NCBI GenBank assembly: GCA_044238145.1
Contig: JBIIDT010000005.1
Span: forward strand, 1-64,000
Source: QWPN01 sp044238145
Lineage (GTDB): Bacteria > Planctomycetota > Planctomycetia > Pirellulales > UBA1268
Direction: 5' to 3'
DNA: 64,000 bases
The notes under the pieces were generated by a model. The model was not told the DNA's origin. It saw only the letters and a list, made by a program, of their open reading frames with translations, and ran no database searches. Every line of letters starts with the position of its first letter. Positions within the stretch are counted from its first letter, which is position 1. The translations under genes and the position numbers were made by a program. Of this stretch, positions 1 through 8,033 are shown piece by piece.

Positions 1-763
1 CGATGTCCCGCGGCTGGCCCACGCCCATCAGGTACCGCGGCCGGTCGGCCGGGAGGTGCGGCAGCGTCGCCCGCAGGGCGGCGTCCATCGCCTCCGGCCC
101 CTCGCCCACCGACAGGCCGCCCACGGCATAGCCCGGAAAGCCGAGGTGCACGAGGCCCGCGGCGCTCTCCGCCCGCAGGTCGGGCTCGAGGCCCCCCTGC
201 ACGATTCCGAACAGCGCCTGGTCCGGCCGGGAGTGGGCCGCCTTGCACCGCGCGGCCCAGCGGAGCGACCGTCGCATGGCGTCGGCCACGACGCCGCGGT
301 CGTTGGGCAACGCGACGACGTGGTCGAGTTGCATGGCCACGTCGGCCCCGATCCGCTCCTGGATCCGCATCGCGTTCTCGGGCGTGAACGCCACCGGGCT
401 GCCGTCGAGGTGCGAGCGGAAGAAGGCCCCCTCCTCGGTCACCTTCACCTGCCGCGCCAGGCTGAACACCTGGTAGCCGCCCGAGTCGGTGAGCGTGGGC
501 CCGTCCCAGCCCATGAACCGCGCCAGCCCGCCGCCCTCCGCCACGCAGTCCTCCCCGGGCCGGAGGTGGAGGTGATACGCGTTGGCGAGGAGCATCCCGG
601 CCCCGGTCTCGCGGACCCTGCCGATGTCGACCCCCTTCACCGTGGCCGCGGTGCCGACGGGCATGAACAACGGCGTGGGAACGCTCCCGTGCGGCGTGAC
701 GAGCGTCCCCGCCCGCGCGTCACCGGCGGTGGCTTCGAGCGTGAAGGAAAACCCGGGCTGCAT
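1..763 (-). CDS. tgt: tRNA-guanine transglycosylase, C-terminus outside window
   Basis: Bacterial tRNA-guanine transglycosylase exchanges G34 for preQ1 in GUN-anticodon tRNAs in the queuosine pathway. The visible 254 residues start at the ATG at 763 (protein begins MQPGFSFTLEA) and hold the family landmarks in order: TDSGGYQVFSL (substrate pocket), DVAMQLDHVVALP (position of the active-site Asp region, usually FDECTP in E. coli, so the residues after Asp differ), GIVQGG, GGLSVGEG and RPRYLMGVG. The catalytic-zinc Cys/His cluster would lie beyond the left edge and cannot be checked. It is transcribed away from hppA, 310 bp downstream of it; that gap holds a hairpin and a repeat element, so it is probably its own transcript. 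The family assignment is firm. Confidence 0.95.
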   Translation of the reverse strand, partial: MQPGFSFTLEATAGDARAGTLVTPHGSVPTPLFMPVGTAATVKGVDIGRVRETGAGMLLANAYHLHLRPGEDCVAEGGGLARFMGWDGPTLTDSGGYQVFSLARQVKVTEEGAFFRSHLDGSPVAFTPENAMRIQERIGADVAMQLDHVVALPNDRGVVADAMRRSLRWAARCKAAHSRPDQALFGIVQGGLEPDLRAESAAGLVHLGFPGYAVGGLSVGEGPEAMDAALRATLPHLPADRPRYLMGVGQPRDI

Positions 764-797
764 GGACGCGAGTGTAGTCAACGGGCCCAACCGGACC

Positions 798-927
798 GGA
801 GCTGCCCACACCCTCTCGCCGGACGCTCGCTGCGTCCATCCTGGACTTCGCTCGCTCGGAGACGTCTACGCTCCGGCATCCTGCCTGCGCTTGCCGTCTA
901 CGCCGTCTCGAGGGGATGGGCAGCCCC
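798..927 (-). repeat. Dispersed inverted-repeat element, copy 1
   Basis: This ~130-bp element with imperfect terminal inverted repeats (AGCTGCCCA at one end, TGGGCAGCCCC at the other) lies upstream of tgt. Its reverse complement matches the copy at 53366-53496 almost base for base over most of its length; the differences cluster in a ~25-bp middle segment. It also matches the more diverged copy at 30138-30269. It contains internal palindromes such as GTCCAGGATGGAC (reverse strand) and GAGACG/CGTCTC. It encodes no convincing protein. It could be a MITE-like element, a REP-type palindrome family, or a structured RNA. Confidence 0.85.
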
Positions 928-990
928 GGTCCTTCCGCCTTTTCCAACTGCCGGCTTCGTCTCAAACCCAAGCCGCCCCGCCTCTGGCAA

Positions 991-1065
991 GGGCGTGGGG
1001 GCGGAAGCCGGAGAAGCCTTGGGCCGCCGCGGCCCACAGCGCCGGAGGCTTTCGCCCCCACGCCC
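991..1065 (-). terminator. Long hairpin after hppA
   Basis: Two 19-bp arms (991-1009 and 1047-1065) pair with a single mismatch (a G-U wobble in one orientation); the core is GGGCGTGGGGGCG against its complement. The 37-nt loop contains a second nested hairpin (TGGGCCG/CGGCCCA). It starts 9 nt after the hppA stop codon. No clear U-tract follows, so it may be a non-canonical terminator or a 3'-end stabilising structure. Confidence 0.6.
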
Positions 1066-1073
1066 GTCACCCG

Positions 1074-3677
1074 TCAGAAGATTCCCAGCGCCTCGAGGGA
1101 GTACCGGACGACGAGGCCGGCGACCACCACGCTCACCATGCTCATGAGCTTCACGAGGATGTTGAGGCTCGGGCCGCTCGTGTCCTTGAAGGGATCGCCC
1201 ACGGTGTCGCCCACGACCGCCGCCTTGTGGGCGTCGCTGCCCTTGCCGCCGTGCACGCCCCCCTCGATGTGCTTCTTGGCGTTGTCCCAGGCGCCGCCCG
1301 AGTTGGCCATGAACACGGCCACGCAGAAGCCGGTCGTCAGGCCGCCCACGAGCAGGCCGAGCACGCCGGAGACGCCGAGCAGCAGGCCGGTCACCACCGG
1401 CACGGCGAGGGCCAGCACCGACGGCAGCACCATCTCCTTCTGGGCGGCCTTCGTGCTGATCGCCACCGGGGCCGCGTAGTCGGGCAGTTCGGTGCCCTGC
1501 ATGATGCCCGGCTTCTCGCGGAACTGGCGGCGGACCTCCTCCACCATGCCCTTCGCGGCCCGGCCCACGGCCTTCATCGTCAGGGCGCAGAACACGAACA
1601 CGCTCATCGCGCCCACGAACATGCCGACGAGCACCTTGGGGTTCATGAGGGTCACGTCGTAGAACTGCATGTAGTCCCGCATGGTGGCCTTCTTGACGTC
1701 CACGATCCGGTTCTCGTTGACGAGCCGGGCCACCTCGTCGGCCGCCGGGGCCGGGGCGGCCACGGCGTTGCGGACGGCGCCGGCGAGGCTGGGGACGGCC
1801 GGCTCGAGCACGGTCTTGCCGTCCCGGCCCTTGCGTCCGTCGAGGACCGCCGAATCGAGCACCATGTAGAGGTGGTTGGCTTCGGCCTTGTCGCCCACGG
1901 CCACGACCAGCCGATCCGCGAGCTTCATCCAGTCGCCGGCCGCCAGTTTCCGGCCGCCGGCCGCGACCTCCTGCACGCCGTCGCGGGTCACGACGGCCGT
2001 CTTGCCCCAGCGATCGAAGCCGATGCGGACCTCCTCGACGTAGGCGGCGAGGAGGGCCAGCGCCGTCAGCGCGGCCGAGCCGATCGCGAAGCCCTTGCCC
2101 GTGGCGGCGGTCGTGTTGCCGAGGGCGTCGAGGGCGTCGGTCCGCTCGCGGACCATCTCCGGCAGGCCGGCCATCTGGGCGTTGCCGCCCGCGTTGTCGG
2201 CGATCGGGCCGTAGGCGTCGGTGGCCAGCGTGATGCCGAGCGTGGAGAGCATGCCGACCGCGGCGATGCCGACACCGTAGAGCCCGAGGGCGAACTGGTT
2301 CGGATCGGTGAAGTTGAAGCCGTTGGCGAAGCCGAAGGCCAGGAGCGTGGCCGCCCCCGTGATCAGCACCGGGGCCCAGGTGGAGAGCATGCCCTCCGCC
2401 ACGCCGCCGATGATGATCGTGGCCGGGCCGGTGAGGGCCTGGTCGGCGAGTTCCTTCGTGGGAGCGTACTCGTTGCTCGTGGAGTACTCCGTCCACTTGC
2501 CGATCAGCCAGCCGGCCACGAGGCCGACGATGACGGCGAACGCCACGCCCATGTGGGAGAAGCCCCGCATCAGCAGGAACGTGATCCCGAAGGTGGCGAC
2601 GACGATGGCGATCGTCGAGAAGTTGATGCCCTTGGCGAGGGCCGCGAGGAGGGCCTTCTGCGAGGAGTCCTCCTGGGTGCGGACCTGGTAGATGCCCCAC
2701 ACCGAGAGCAGCGTGCCCACCGCGGCGATCGCCATCGGCAGGAACACCGCGTTGAGCTGCATCGCCCCGTCACCGGTGAAGGCGGCCACGCCGAGGGCCG
2801 CCGTGGCGAGAATCGAGCCGCAGTAGCTCTCGTACAGGTCTGCGCCCATGCCGGCCACGTCGCCCACGTTGTCGCCCACGTTGTCGGCGATCGTCGCCGG
2901 GTTCCGCGGGTCGTCCTCGGGGATCGAGTGCTCGACCTTGCCCACGAGGTCGGCGCCGACGTCGGCCGCCTTGGTGAAGATGCCGCCGCCCACGCGGGCG
3001 AACAGCGCCTGGGTGCTCGCGCCCATGCCGAAGCAGAGCATGGTGACGGTGATCTCCTCCAGCGACAGCGGCTGGAAGCCGAGCATCGGCACGAACCAGT
3101 AGAGGATGAAGAACCAGAGCATGATGTCGAGCAGGCCGAGGCCCACCACCGTGAGCCCCATCACGGCCCCCGAGCGGAAGGCGATCTGCAGGCCCTCGTT
3201 GAGCGACCGCTCGGCGCCCGCCGCGGTGCGGTTGCTGGCGAGCGTCGCCGTCTTCATGCCGAACCAGCCGGCGAGGCCGGAGAAGAACCCACCCGAGATG
3301 AAGGCAAACGGCACCCACAGGCTCTGCACGCCGAGGCCGAGGGCCATCCACAGCAGCAGCAGGCTGATCGCCAGGAACGCCCAGCCGACGACCTTGTACT
3401 GCTGCTTGAGGTAGGCGTCGGCGCCGGTGCGGACGTAGCCGGCGATGTCGATCATCTTCTGCGTGCCGGCCGGCTGGGCCTCCATCCACTGGAAGAACTG
3501 CCAGGCCTGGAAGAGCGCGATCGCCGAGCCGACCACGCCCACGAGCCACCACAGCACGTAGAACATGTTGTTGCCGATGCCCGACGGGGGCGCGGCGGGA
3601 TCCACCGGGCCGCTGCCACAGCCGATGAGCGGCAGGACGAGGAGCGCGGCGACGACGAGGGCGATGGCACGTTTCAC
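1074..3677 (-). CDS. hppA: Membrane-bound ion-translocating pyrophosphatase, K+-dependent type
   Basis: This enzyme hydrolyses PPi and pumps H+ and/or Na+ across the membrane. It has 867 residues, longer than the usual 660-770. Catalytic signatures are DVGADLVGKVE (about 239-249), EDDPRNPATIADNVGDNVGD (254-273), and near the C-terminus GGAWDNAKKHIEGG and DTVGDPFKDTSGPS. The segment GNTTAATGKG (520-529) has Ala and Gly where K+-independent enzymes have Lys and Thr, so by family rules it is K+-dependent; whether it pumps Na+ cannot be read directly. Two oddities: the N-terminus resembles a lipoprotein signal (LPLIGC, Cys20), and about 100 extra residues (roughly 550-672) sit between membrane helices. 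The GTG start at 3677 has GGAG 10 nt upstream. A TTGACA/TTCAAT promoter lies 90-120 bp upstream. Confidence 0.96.
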   Translation of the reverse strand: MKRAIALVVAALLVLPLIGCGSGPVDPAAPPSGIGNNMFYVLWWLVGVVGSAIALFQAWQFFQWMEAQPAGTQKMIDIAGYVRTGADAYLKQQYKVVGWAFLAISLLLLWMALGLGVQSLWVPFAFISGGFFSGLAGWFGMKTATLASNRTAAGAERSLNEGLQIAFRSGAVMGLTVVGLGLLDIMLWFFILYWFVPMLGFQPLSLEEITVTMLCFGMGASTQALFARVGGGIFTKAADVGADLVGKVEHSIPEDDPRNPATIADNVGDNVGDVAGMGADLYESYCGSILATAALGVAAFTGDGAMQLNAVFLPMAIAAVGTLLSVWGIYQVRTQEDSSQKALLAALAKGINFSTIAIVVATFGITFLLMRGFSHMGVAFAVIVGLVAGWLIGKWTEYSTSNEYAPTKELADQALTGPATIIIGGVAEGMLSTWAPVLITGAATLLAFGFANGFNFTDPNQFALGLYGVGIAAVGMLSTLGITLATDAYGPIADNAGGNAQMAGLPEMVRERTDALDALGNTTAATGKGFAIGSAALTALALLAAYVEEVRIGFDRWGKTAVVTRDGVQEVAAGGRKLAAGDWMKLADRLVVAVGDKAEANHLYMVLDSAVLDGRKGRDGKTVLEPAVPSLAGAVRNAVAAPAPAADEVARLVNENRIVDVKKATMRDYMQFYDVTLMNPKVLVGMFVGAMSVFVFCALTMKAVGRAAKGMVEEVRRQFREKPGIMQGTELPDYAAPVAISTKAAQKEMVLPSVLALAVPVVTGLLLGVSGVLGLLVGGLTTGFCVAVFMANSGGAWDNAKKHIEGGVHGGKGSDAHKAAVVGDTVGDPFKDTSGPSLNILVKLMSMVSVVVAGLVVRYSLEALGIF

Positions 3678-3769
3678 GATGCGGGGACTCCGGGGAAGAG
3701 AGCGGATGCGTGGACGGTGGCGACGGGCCCGGGGGCCAGTCCGGCCGCGGCGCGGCCGCAGGGCGCGAA

Positions 3770-3798
3770 ATTGAAACCTCCAGCGGGAGGGCTGTCAA
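3770..3798 (-). promoter_or_regulatory. Sigma70-like promoter of hppA
   Basis: On the minus strand a perfect -35 TTGACA (3798-3793) is followed by a 17-nt spacer and the -10 TTCAAT (3775-3770). It lies in the 131-bp gap just after the ugd stop and points at hppA, giving a leader of about 85 nt. Confidence 0.6.
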
Positions 3799-3808
3799 AC
3801 CGCCCCGC

Positions 3809-5116
3809 TCAGGCGGGAGCCTTGCCGATCGCGTGGTAGGCGAACCCACGGGCCCGCATCTCGCGGGGCGCGTAGAGGTTCCGGCCGTCGAAGATCGCCC
3901 GGGACTTCATGCGGCGGGCCATTTCGTCGAAGTCGGGCCGCCGAAAATCGCCCCATTCGGTGACGATCGCCAGGCATTCGGCCCCGTCGAGGGCCTCCAT
4001 CGGCCCGGCCGCGTAGGCCAGCCGGTCGCCGTACGCCGCCCGCACGTTGTCCATCGCCTCGGGGTCGTAGACGGTGACGTGCGCGGCCCCCGCCAGGAGC
4101 CGCTCGATGAGGTCGATCGCCGGGGCGTCGCGGATGTCGTCGGTCCGCGGCTTGAAGGCCAGCCCCCAGATCGCGATCCGCCGGCCCGCCAGGTCGCCGC
4201 CGAAGTGCGCCGCGATCTTCTCGCCGAGCACCTGCTTCTGGGCGAGGTTCGTCTCGTGGACCGCCACCAGGATCCGCGGCGCCAGCCCCTTCGCGCGGGC
4301 CATCGCCGCCAGGGCCTGCACGTCCTTGGGGAAGCAGCTGCCGCCGTAGCCCGCCCCCGGGAACAGGAAGGCGAAACCGATCCGGCTGTCGTGGCCGATG
4401 CCGCGGCGGACGTCGTCGATGTCGGCCTCCATCCGTTCGCAGAGGTTCGCCACCTCGTTGATGAAGCTGATCTTCGTGGCCAGCAGCGCGTTGGCCACGT
4501 ACTTCGTCATCTCCGCACTCTCGGGCGACATGACGAGGAACGGATTCTCGGTCCGCAGGAACGGGGCATACAGCCCGCGGAGGATCTCCCCGACGTCGGC
4601 CGCCCGCACGCCCACGACCACGCGGTCGGGCTTCTGGAAGTCCTCGATCGCGGCGCCTTCCTTGAGGAACTCGGGGTTGCTCGCCACCCGGCAGTCGCGG
4701 CCCACCGCGGCCTTGAGCCGCTGCTCGATGCCGGCGCAGGTGCCGACCGGCACGGTGCTCTTGGTGACCACGATCGCGGCGGCGTCGAGATGCGGGGCGA
4801 TCGCCGCGACCACCTTCCAGAGCGCGGACAGGTCGGCCGACCCGTCGGCGGCCGGCGGCGTGCCCACCGCCAGGAACACGACCTCGGCCCCGCGGACCGC
4901 CGCGGCGGTGTCGGTGGTGAACTTCAGACGGCCCGCCCGGACGTTCCGCTCGACGAGTTCCTCGAGGCCCGGCTCGTAGATCGGGACCTCGCCCCGCTCG
5001 AGCCGCGCGATCTTCGCGGCGTCGATGTCGAGGCAGGTGACCGTGTTGCCGCTGTCGGCGAAGCAGGTGCCCGTGACGAGCCCCACGTACCCCGTGCCGA
5101 CGACGGCGATCCTCAC
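3809..5116 (-). CDS. ugd: UDP-glucose 6-dehydrogenase
   Basis: This enzyme oxidises UDP-glucose to UDP-glucuronate with 2 NAD+, supplying precursors for exopolysaccharide or cell-surface sugars. It has 435 residues, normal for the family. The N-terminal Rossmann motif GTGYVGL is at 7-13, SNPEFLKEGAAIEDF at about 146-160, the catalytic Lys near 215 (ALLATKISFINE), and the nucleophile Cys261 in GAGYGGSCFPKD. The GTG start overlaps the gyrA stop by 4 nt (GTGA), so it is probably translated by coupling to gyrA, an unusual partner. GDP-mannose dehydrogenase is the closest alternative, but the overall pattern fits UGD better. Confidence 0.93.
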   Translation of the reverse strand: MRIAVVGTGYVGLVTGTCFADSGNTVTCLDIDAAKIARLERGEVPIYEPGLEELVERNVRAGRLKFTTDTAAAVRGAEVVFLAVGTPPAADGSADLSALWKVVAAIAPHLDAAAIVVTKSTVPVGTCAGIEQRLKAAVGRDCRVASNPEFLKEGAAIEDFQKPDRVVVGVRAADVGEILRGLYAPFLRTENPFLVMSPESAEMTKYVANALLATKISFINEVANLCERMEADIDDVRRGIGHDSRIGFAFLFPGAGYGGSCFPKDVQALAAMARAKGLAPRILVAVHETNLAQKQVLGEKIAAHFGGDLAGRRIAIWGLAFKPRTDDIRDAPAIDLIERLLAGAAHVTVYDPEAMDNVRAAYGDRLAYAAGPMEALDGAECLAIVTEWGDFRRPDFDEMARRMKSRAIFDGRNLYAPREMRARGFAYHAIGKAPA

Positions 5117-7833
5117 GCCTGCTCTCCGTCACCGGGCGGGCTGTCGGCCTCTTCCTGCTCGCTCGGCGGCACGGGTACGACCGCGGCGAGCGTGTCGCCC
5201 TCGTCCACCCGCATCACCCGCACGCCCTGCGTGTTGCGGCCCATCGGCCGGATCTCGGCGACGTTCACCCGCTGGATCTTGCCGCGGGCGGTCATCATCA
5301 GCACCTGGTCGCCGTCGTGGACCGAGACGATCGACACCACCTGGCCGTTGCGGGCCGTGGCCTTGATGTCGCGGACGCCCTTGCCGCCACGGTGCTGCGT
5401 TCGATACCGCATGCCGCTCGATTCGCCCTCGGCCTCCTCGCCACCAGCCTCGGACGGCTCGGTCTCCTCCGCGGCCCCCTCCTCGCCCGGGGCGGGGCCG
5501 GAGAGCGGCGTGCCGGCGCCGAACGGCGTCCGCTTGCCGTAGCCGTTCTCGCAGACCGTGAGCAACGTGGCCTCGGGATCGGCCACCACCATGCCCACCA
5601 GCCGGTCGCCGGACCCGAGCTTGATCCCGCGGACGCCGCTGGTGTCGCGGCCCATCGGCCGGGCGTCCGACTCGGGGAAGCGGATCGCCATCCCCTTGGC
5701 GGTGGCGAGCACCAGCTCGTCGCCCGGCTTGGTGATCACGGCGTCGACGAGCTCGTCGCCCTCGCGGAGCTTCACGGCGATCAGGCCCTTGGTGCGGCGG
5801 CGGCGGTACTGTTCGAGGGCCGTCTTCTTCACCATGCCGCCGCGGGTGGCCAGCATGAGGAACTGGTTCGGATCCTCGAAGCCCGACACGGAACGGCAGT
5901 CGGCCACCTTTTCGCCCGGCTCGAACTCGAGGATGTTGACCAGGGCCCGCCCCTTGGCGTCGCGGGCCAGCTCCGGCAGCTCGAAGACCCGCAGCGAGAA
6001 CACCTTGCCGAGCGTGGTGAACACGAGCAGCCAGTCGTGGGTGCTGGCCACGAACAGGTGCTCGATCGGGTCCGCCTCGTCGACGCTGGCGCCCTTGAGG
6101 CCCTTGCCGCCCCGACGCTGGGCCCGGTAGACGTCGGCGGCCGTCCGCTTCACGTAGCCCGACCGCGTGATCGTGACCACCATCGTGGCCTCGGTGATCA
6201 GCTCGGCCATGTCGCGGATGTCGGCGACCTCGCCGCTGATCTCCGTCCGCCGCGTGTCGCCGTGCTTGGACTCCAGCTCCAGCAGCTCCTCGCGGATCAG
6301 GGCCTTGATGTTGGCCTCGCTGGAGAGGATGCGGCGGAACTCGCCGATCTTCGCCAGCAGCTCGCGGTGCTCGCCGCCCAGCTTCTCCTGCTCGAGGTTG
6401 ACGAGCTGCCCGAGCGTGAGCCGGAGGATGGCGTCGGCCTGGACGGGCGACAGGCCGTAGGCCTCGGCAGCGCCCCGCTCCTCCTGGAGGATCGCGAAGC
6501 CCTCCGCGCCGAGCGCCCGCTCCAACAGCGCGGCCGGCGCCTGGAGCTGGCAGAGCCGCTCCTTGGCCTCGGCCTGCGACTTCGACGAGCGGATGATCTT
6601 GATCACCTCGTCGATGTTGGCCAGCGCGACGAGCAGGCCCTCGAGCGTGTGCTTGCGGCTGCGGGCCTTGGCGAGCAGGTGCTGGGTCCGCCGGCGGATG
6701 ACCGCGGTGCGGTGCCGGAGGAACTCCTCCAGCATCTGCTTGAGCGTGAGGATCCGCGGCTTGCCGTCGACGAGCGCCAGGAAGATGAGCGAGAACGAGG
6801 TCTGCAGCGGCGAGAACTGGTAGAGCTGGTTGAGGACGACCTCGGGGTCGGCGTCCCGCTTGAGCTCGAGGATCAGCCGCACCGGCTCCTTGAGGTCGCT
6901 CTCGTTGCGGATCGCCGAGATGCCCTTGATGCGGTCCTCGTTGACGAGTTCCGCGATCTTCTCCTCGATCGCGTCGCGGGTCTGCTGGTACGGGATCTCC
7001 GTGACCACGATCCGGTGCCGGTTCTTGCCGTGCTCCTCGACGTGGGCCCGGGCCCGGAGCGTGATCGTGCTGCGGCCCGTCAGGTAGCCGCGGACGAGCG
7101 CCTCGCGGCCCATCACGATGCCCCCGGTGGGGAAGTCGGGGCCGGGGACGATCTGCAGCAGCTCCGCCATCGAGATCGACGGGCTGTCGATGAGGGCCAC
7201 GAGGGCCCGGCAGATCTCGCCGAGGTTGTGCGGCGGGATGCTCGTCGCCATGCCGACGGCGATGCCGCCGGCGCCGTTGACCAGCAGGTTCGGGAACCGC
7301 CCCGGCAGCACGACCGGTTCGGTGTTCCGCTCGTCGTAGGAGGGGATGTAGTCGACCGTGTCGAGCTCGAGATCCTCGAGCATCAGGGCCGCGATGGGCG
7401 AGAGCCGGGCCTCCGTGTACCGCATCGCCGCCGCGGGCAGGCCGGCGATCGAGCCGAAGTTGCCCTGCTTGTCGACGAGCACGTGCCGCATGTTCCATTC
7501 CTGGGCCATGCGGACGAGCGTCGGGTAGATCACGCTCTCGCCGTGCGGGTGGTAGTTGCCGCTGGTGTCGCCCGAGATCTTGGCGCACTTCACGCGGGCG
7601 GCGCCGGGGGAGAGCTTGAGGTCGTTCATGGCGACGAGGATCCGTCGCTGCGAGGGCTTGAGGCCGTCGCGCACATCGGGCAACGCCCGCGACACGATGA
7701 CACTCATCGCGTACGTGAGATAGCTGTCCTTGAGCTCCTGCTCGATCGGCAGGTCGACGATCCGACCTCCCGAGGCATCACCCGCGCCGGCGGCCGCGGC
7801 ATCGTCCGCCGGGGGGTTCACGTCGTCAGCCAA
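5113..7833 (-). CDS. gyrA: DNA gyrase subunit A
   Basis: This is the breakage-reunion subunit of DNA gyrase. It has 906 residues from a TTG start at 7833 with GGAG 8 nt upstream; the open frame runs further up but the extension is not protein-like. The catalytic Tyr139 is in MRYTEARL. The quinolone-determining loop reads HPHGESVIYPTLV, with Ser at the E. coli 83 position but Pro at the 87 position. The GyrA box QRRGGKG marks gyrase rather than topoisomerase IV, and a second QHRGGKG follows an acidic Glu/Ala-rich insertion in the C-terminal beta-pinwheel. The tail is acidic (SEQEEADSPPGDGEQA). The promoter is at 7887-7914. The gene overlaps ugd by 4 nt. Confidence 0.97.
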   Translation of the reverse strand: MADDVNPPADDAAAAGAGDASGGRIVDLPIEQELKDSYLTYAMSVIVSRALPDVRDGLKPSQRRILVAMNDLKLSPGAARVKCAKISGDTSGNYHPHGESVIYPTLVRMAQEWNMRHVLVDKQGNFGSIAGLPAAAMRYTEARLSPIAALMLEDLELDTVDYIPSYDERNTEPVVLPGRFPNLLVNGAGGIAVGMATSIPPHNLGEICRALVALIDSPSISMAELLQIVPGPDFPTGGIVMGREALVRGYLTGRSTITLRARAHVEEHGKNRHRIVVTEIPYQQTRDAIEEKIAELVNEDRIKGISAIRNESDLKEPVRLILELKRDADPEVVLNQLYQFSPLQTSFSLIFLALVDGKPRILTLKQMLEEFLRHRTAVIRRRTQHLLAKARSRKHTLEGLLVALANIDEVIKIIRSSKSQAEAKERLCQLQAPAALLERALGAEGFAILQEERGAAEAYGLSPVQADAILRLTLGQLVNLEQEKLGGEHRELLAKIGEFRRILSSEANIKALIREELLELESKHGDTRRTEISGEVADIRDMAELITEATMVVTITRSGYVKRTAADVYRAQRRGGKGLKGASVDEADPIEHLFVASTHDWLLVFTTLGKVFSLRVFELPELARDAKGRALVNILEFEPGEKVADCRSVSGFEDPNQFLMLATRGGMVKKTALEQYRRRRTKGLIAVKLREGDELVDAVITKPGDELVLATAKGMAIRFPESDARPMGRDTSGVRGIKLGSGDRLVGMVVADPEATLLTVCENGYGKRTPFGAGTPLSGPAPGEEGAAEETEPSEAGGEEAEGESSGMRYRTQHRGGKGVRDIKATARNGQVVSIVSVHDGDQVLMMTARGKIQRVNVAEIRPMGRNTQGVRVMRVDEGDTLAAVVPVPPSEQEEADSPPGDGEQA

Positions 7834-7886
7834 GGCAGGGTCTCCACGCCCGAAAACACCGCCGGACGAGGCCCGCGGGATGCTTG

Positions 7887-7914
7887 AACATACCCGGCGT
7901 GCCGGGGCGGTCAA
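7887..7914 (-). promoter_or_regulatory. Promoter of gyrA
   Basis: On the minus strand, TTGACC (7914-7909), a 16-nt spacer and TATGTT (7892-7887). It predicts a leader of roughly 45-50 nt before the TTG start at 7833. It is divergent from the promoter at 7965-7994. Confidence 0.5.
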
Positions 7915-7964
7915 CCGGCGCGAAACGGCCGCCCGACCGCTGTTTTTCGCCCCCCCGTGATGGC

Positions 7965-7994
7965 TTGACCCGCGCCGCGGGAGGCCCCTATCCT
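7965..7994 (+). promoter_or_regulatory. Promoter of the glycosyltransferase operon
   Basis: TTGACC (7965-7970), an 18-nt spacer and TATCCT (7989-7994), about 40 bp before the ATG at 8034. With the gyrA promoter it forms a 200-bp divergent control region. Confidence 0.55.
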
Positions 7995-8033
7995 CCCGCC
8001 CCCGATCAGGTCCCGAACGCCCAGGCTGCGGCC

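Noticed and set aside
582..3839. 1,085-residue plus-strand open frame opposite hppA
   Set aside because: His/Arg/Gly-rich with no domain; it mirrors the third-codon-position GC bias of hppA. A shadow.
5317..7887. 856-residue plus-strand open frame opposite gyrA
   Set aside because: Leu/Asp/Arg/Val-biased translation with no motif; antisense shadow of gyrA.
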